A stretch of DNA of 64,000 nt, taken from Actinotignum schaalii FB123-CNA-2. Its GTDB lineage: Bacteria > Actinomycetota > Actinomycetes > Actinomycetales > Actinomycetaceae. Location of the stretch: positions 1,214,824-1,278,823 of the forward strand of contig NZ_KE150262.1 of the NCBI RefSeq assembly GCF_000411135.1, written 5' to 3'. The notes beneath the pieces are model-generated. The model made no database searches and had not been told where the DNA came from. It saw only the letters and a list, made by a program, of their open reading frames with translations. The stretch's first letter is position 1, and every line of letters begins with the position of its first letter. The translations under genes were made by a program, and so were the position numbers. Positions 60,673-64,000 of the stretch are shown piece after piece.

Positions 60673-61401
60673 ATGATTTTCTTGCGGTATTCCAATACTG
60701 CCCTGGAGGCGAATTGTTATATCATGGCCGACCCTACTCATCGGGTTGCCCTGGTTGTTGATGCGGGAGCTGGCAGCGCCGCGTGGGTAGAACGCACCCT
60801 GGCAGCCCGTCATTTGCGCCTGGGCGCCGTACTGGCCACGCACGGGCACGGGGATCATGTGTGGGATGCCGGGGTGGTGGCCGGCTCAAGCGTGCCGTGC
60901 TTTATCGCTGAGCCTGACGCATACCGGCTGGATAATCCGATCGCCAATGCTTTTTACGCGCCGCTCGTCCTGGCCGCCACCGGGGGGCGTTCCTGGGTGA
61001 AACCGGAAAAGATCGTGCCTCTTCCCGAAGAAATATACGCGGAGGGAATGGAGCTGGTTCCCGGTGTGCACCTGCGCGCCCTCGCTACCCCGGGGCATAC
61101 CGAGGGCTCGACAGTTTTTCTCTTCTCGGGGCGCTTCGAAGCGGATCCAGAAACTCCGCAGCTTCCCGATTGGGGTTTCGGGGAGAATTTCATGATCACC
61201 GGAGATGTGCTCTTCCGGGACGGAGTGGGCCGCACCGACCTCGCGGGCGGGAACGATGCGCAGATGCGCGCTTCCTTGCGCACCATCGTTGCCGAGGTGG
61301 ACGGCTCCACGATTTTCTTCCCCGGCCACGGCAAACCCTCCACCCTGGCGCGCGAGCTCAAAGCCTCACCGTACCTGCGCGCCTATATCGCGATGAAGTG
61401 A
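60673..61401 (+). CDS. MBL-fold metallo-hydrolase (glyoxalase II-like)
   Basis: 242 aa. The zinc motif THGHGDH (56-62) is intact, followed by ATPGHTEGS, ITGDVLFRDGVGRTDL and FFPGHGKPST supplying the other His and Asp ligands. The layout matches hydroxyacylglutathione-hydrolase-like thioesterases; in Actinobacteria the substrate would be another thiol ester. It lies just before hisS as in mycobacteria (Rv2581c-hisS). ATG 60673 is 6 nt after TACGGT. Confidence 0.9.
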   Translation: MIFLRYSNTALEANCYIMADPTHRVALVVDAGAGSAAWVERTLAARHLRLGAVLATHGHGDHVWDAGVVAGSSVPCFIAEPDAYRLDNPIANAFYAPLVLAATGGRSWVKPEKIVPLPEEIYAEGMELVPGVHLRALATPGHTEGSTVFLFSGRFEADPETPQLPDWGFGENFMITGDVLFRDGVGRTDLAGGNDAQMRASLRTIVAEVDGSTIFFPGHGKPSTLARELKASPYLRAYIAMK

Positions 61402-61414
61402 AAGAATAGTACCT

Positions 61415-62731
61415 ATGAAAATTGCGCCGATTTCCGGTTTCCCCGAATGGCTTCCGCAAGCCCGTATCGTGGAACAGAAAGTTCTTGACACCCTGCGTTC
61501 CACCTTTGAACTCCACGGTTTTTCGGGCGTGGAAACTCGCGCCGTCGAACCTATGGATCAGCTGCTGCGCAAGGGCGAAACTTCCAAAGAAGTGTATGTG
61601 CTGCGCCGCCTCCAGGGGGAGGAAGGCCAGGATTCCGGCCTCGGTCTTCATTTCGATCTCACCGTGCCGCTGGCCCGCTACGTGCTGGAAAACGCCGGAA
61701 AACTCGATTTCCCCTTCAAGCGCTACCAAATCCAGAAGGTCTGGCGCGGCGAACGCCCCCAGGACGGGCGCTTCCGGGAGTTTTACCAGGCTGATGTTGA
61801 TGTGGTTGGCCAGGACTCCCTCGCCTTCCACCACGATATTGAGTTGCCGCTCGTCATGGTTGATGCGTTGAGCAAGCTTCCCATCCCAAGGGTGCGGGTG
61901 CGTGCCTCGAACCGTAAACTCGCCCAGGGCTTCTACGAAGCGATCGGGCTGGAAAATACCGAGGAAACCCTGCGAATCCTAGATAAGCTCGACAAAGTAG
62001 GTCCGCAAGTGGTGACCGAGTTACTCTCCGAACACGTGGGAGCCAGCGCGGAGCAGGCGCAACTTGCCTTGAGCTTGGCGGGTATCACCACCGAAGATGC
62101 CTCCTTCGTAGACAGAGTCCGCGCGCTCGGTGCGTCGTCGTCGCTCTTGGACGAAGGTCTGGAAGAACTAGCAACACTCGTCACCGAAGCGAACTCTCTT
62201 ATCCCCGGTTCGGTCAGCGCGGATCTATCTATTGCACGCGGTCTGGACTACTACACCGGTTCTGTTTTCGAATCGACGGTGGAAGGTCACGCAGATCTTG
62301 GCTCGGTATGCTCGGGTGGGCGCTACGATAACCTGGCAACGGCCGGTAACCGCAGCTATCCGGGCGTGGGCCTGTCCATCGGGGTATCGCGCCTGCTCGC
62401 ACGTTTCCTGCACCAGGATCTGCTGCGCGCTAGCCGCAAGGTTCCCACGGCCGTGTACGTGGCGGTCAACGATGAATCCGAACGTCACCATGCCTCCACC
62501 ATCGCGGCACGTTTGCGTGCCCGCGGTATTCCGGCGGACGTCTCGCATAACGCCACGAAGTTCGGTAAGCAGATTAAAGCGGCTGATAAGCGCGGTATTC
62601 CCTTTGTGTGGTTTACAACGGCGGAAGGCGAGCAGGTTCGTGATGTGCGCTCGGGCACCCAGGTCCCCGCTGACCCGGATACCTGGACTCCGCCGGAAGA
62701 AGATCGCTACCCGCGGGTGATTATGCCGTGA
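61415..62731 (+). CDS. hisS: Histidyl-tRNA synthetase
   Basis: 438 aa. It charges tRNA-His. Class II motifs: ETRAVEPMDQLLRKGE, motif 2 FKRYQIQKVWRGERPQDGR with FYQADVDVVG, and the His-specific RGLDYYTGSVFE. A C-terminal anticodon-binding domain starts at about 340 (VYVAVNDESERHHASTIA). It starts 13 bp after the MBL gene and ends with a 4-bp overlap into the GTPase gene, so the three are probably one transcript. Confidence 0.96.
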   Translation: MKIAPISGFPEWLPQARIVEQKVLDTLRSTFELHGFSGVETRAVEPMDQLLRKGETSKEVYVLRRLQGEEGQDSGLGLHFDLTVPLARYVLENAGKLDFPFKRYQIQKVWRGERPQDGRFREFYQADVDVVGQDSLAFHHDIELPLVMVDALSKLPIPRVRVRASNRKLAQGFYEAIGLENTEETLRILDKLDKVGPQVVTELLSEHVGASAEQAQLALSLAGITTEDASFVDRVRALGASSSLLDEGLEELATLVTEANSLIPGSVSADLSIARGLDYYTGSVFESTVEGHADLGSVCSGGRYDNLATAGNRSYPGVGLSIGVSRLLARFLHQDLLRASRKVPTAVYVAVNDESERHHASTIAARLRARGIPADVSHNATKFGKQIKAADKRGIPFVWFTTAEGEQVRDVRSGTQVPADPDTWTPPEEDRYPRVIMP

Positions 62732-64000
62732 GTCGCCTGCTTTCCCTTGAGCGGGTGCGCCAGGCACTGGAAGACCTGAGGTTCCCACTGCCCACCCCGG
62801 GGGCGGCAGACGGGCGTGATGCTCGCACCGACGGTCTCCACCAGCTTGATGACTACGTGCTCCCGCGCCTGCGCTCCCTGGATGCGCCGCTGGTGGCCGT
62901 GGTGGGCGGATCTACGGGCTCGGGTAAATCGGCCCTGGTGAACGCCCTCGTGGGTGCATCGGTGACACCATCCTCCGCGCTGCGCCCCACTACCCGGATC
63001 CCGGTGCTCGCCCACGCTCCCGGGGAGGAAGCATGGTTTTCCGGCGACCGTATTTTCCCCGGGCTAGCTCGTTTGAGTGGCGACGGCGCAGCGCTTGCGC
63101 CAGAACGTTCCGGCAAGGGCGCAGCGGTGGTTGTGAGCGACGGCGCAGCAGCGGTTGGTAGCGCGCGGGCGGCGAAAGCGAGCGGTGCCATCCGCTTGGT
63201 GGAATCACCTCGTGTCCCGCGGGGCCTGGCACTGGTGGATTCTCCGGATATTGACTCAGTCGAGGGGGATAACCGTAGATTGGCCGGCCAGCTTCTCCAA
63301 GCGGCTGACTTGTGGGTTTTTGTTACCACCGCCGCGCGTTATTCGGATGCGATTCCATGGGCCCTCCTCGATGAAGCAGCCGAGCGCAATATTGTCATTG
63401 CCGTTGTCCTCAATAGGGTTCCTGTTGGGGATGCCGCGGCGATTCGCCCCGATTTGATCCGCAGGCTTGAGGAACGCGGTTTGGGAAGCGCCCCGCTCTT
63501 TGTGATAACCGAGTACCCGGGGGCGCCGGGCATTCCGGAGGCCGATGTGGCTCCGCTGCGCGAGTGGCTCGCCGGGCTCGCCCGCGATGAACGTTCGCGT
63601 GCCTCGGTAGCGCGCCAAACTCTCACCGGGGCGCTCGCTAGCCTGGCCGATACCTGCGCCCAGGCCCGCGACTCTTATCTCGAACAGATCGAGGAAGCCG
63701 AACGCTTAGACACAGAGGTCAGTGCTGCGCTGAAAGAGGCACGTGCCCGTATAGAATCCGGTATCGCGGATGGTACCGTGTTGCGCGGAGAAGTGCTGCG
63801 TCGCTGGCATGAGATGCTCGGCAGCGGGCAGTGGGCTCGCGCTGTGCAGGCAGGTGTCACGCGTTGGCGTGATCGGCTGAGCTCGCGGCGAACCGCTAGC
63901 CGGAACGCGAGCGAAGACGCCGTGGGAGAGGCCATCGAAGACTCCCTCACCGATATGCTCCTCACCGCGGACACCGGCCTGGCCACTTGCCTTACCACCG
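62728..64000 (+). CDS. Dynamin-like GTPase / large GTP-binding protein, 5' part
   Basis: At least 424 codons, open to the right edge. The P-loop is VVGGSTGSGKSALVNAL (Gly61-Ser68). Switch and G3 candidates are LRPTTRIPVL and LVDSPDIDSVEGDN. The G4-like NRVP occurs in AVVLNRVPVGD. A helical region follows from about 290 (LADTCAQARDSYLEQIEEAERLD), as in bacterial dynamin-like proteins and the YfjP/HflX-neighbour family. An Ala/Gly-rich loop (about 115-150) interrupts the G domain. A membrane-associated role is likely. GTG 62728 overlaps the hisS stop by 4 bp. Confidence 0.8.
   Translation, partial: MSRLLSLERVRQALEDLRFPLPTPGAADGRDARTDGLHQLDDYVLPRLRSLDAPLVAVVGGSTGSGKSALVNALVGASVTPSSALRPTTRIPVLAHAPGEEAWFSGDRIFPGLARLSGDGAALAPERSGKGAAVVVSDGAAAVGSARAAKASGAIRLVESPRVPRGLALVDSPDIDSVEGDNRRLAGQLLQAADLWVFVTTAARYSDAIPWALLDEAAERNIVIAVVLNRVPVGDAAAIRPDLIRRLEERGLGSAPLFVITEYPGAPGIPEADVAPLREWLAGLARDERSRASVARQTLTGALASLADTCAQARDSYLEQIEEAERLDTEVSAALKEARARIESGIADGTVLRGEVLRRWHEMLGSGQWARAVQAGVTRWRDRLSSRRTASRNASEDAVGEAIEDSLTDMLLTADTGLATCLTT

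Overview
The window reads as chromosomal DNA of a high-GC Gram-positive bacterium (Actinomycetota). The evidence is PASTA kinase, SepH, DUF3000, DUF3159, DUF3710, DUF4192 and DUF4193 families, the phosphatidylinositol mannoside pathway (PgsA, PatA-like, PimA), many GTG starts, and gene order that follows the mycobacterial sigA-to-hisS neighbourhood in blocks. A PPi-type phosphofructokinase of 404 aa, a second type IIA topoisomerase pair (ParE/ParC) and loss of several genes usual in that neighbourhood fit the Actinomycetaceae (Actinotignum/Actinobaculum-like), but the genus is an inference.

Layout. 1-4.6 kb: end of an M20 peptidase, FKBP lipoprotein, Mn-type SOD, an exonuclease/GIY-YIG fusion and a small membrane protein. 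4.6-12.7 kb: PPi-PFK, class II DAHP synthase, PknL-like PASTA kinase, a lytic transglycosylase, an Rv2175c-like DNA-binding protein, a polyprenyl diphosphate synthase and a DUF4192 protein. 12.9-23.1 kb: principal sigma factor with a very long N-terminal extension, DnaQ-like exonuclease, DUF7455 protein, ParE, GNAT protein, ParC and an alkaline-phosphatase-superfamily enzyme. 23.1-33.1 kb: SepH, DUF4193, DUF3710, OB-fold, DUF3159, two TrkA-type proteins, a divergent KimA/APC-like membrane protein, TRAM methyltransferase, RNase D-like and DUF3000. 33.1-41.0 kb: FemAB-type transferase and a glgX-treY-treZ trehalose operon. 41.0-42.6 kb: six tRNA genes (Gly/Val partly duplicated) and about 770 bp without a convincing gene. 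42.6-58.6 kb: Dps, then thrS-pgsA-patA-pimA-orf-nudix and yebC-ruvCAB-yajC-secDF-apt-relA. 58.6-64 kb: an orphan AbiEi-like protein, DUF349 protein, MBL hydrolase, hisS and the start of a dynamin-like GTPase.

The genes are mainly housekeeping: envelope lipid synthesis, protein export, recombination, stringent response, trehalose from glycogen, and cell-wall signalling. No CRISPR array, prophage or intact insertion sequence was seen.

The most interesting signals are non-coding. They are a perfect LexA/SOS-type box inside the parE promoter; an ungapped 84-bp dispersed palindrome-like element in two intergenic regions (69/84 identical); a recurring TANNNT motif exactly 6-7 nt before start codons, suggesting extensive leaderless transcription; a SigR/SigH-type promoter ahead of the principal sigma gene; and three TGTGA sites at an exact 19-bp period between the transglycosylase and the DNA-binding gene. 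No clearly new multi-gene system was found.
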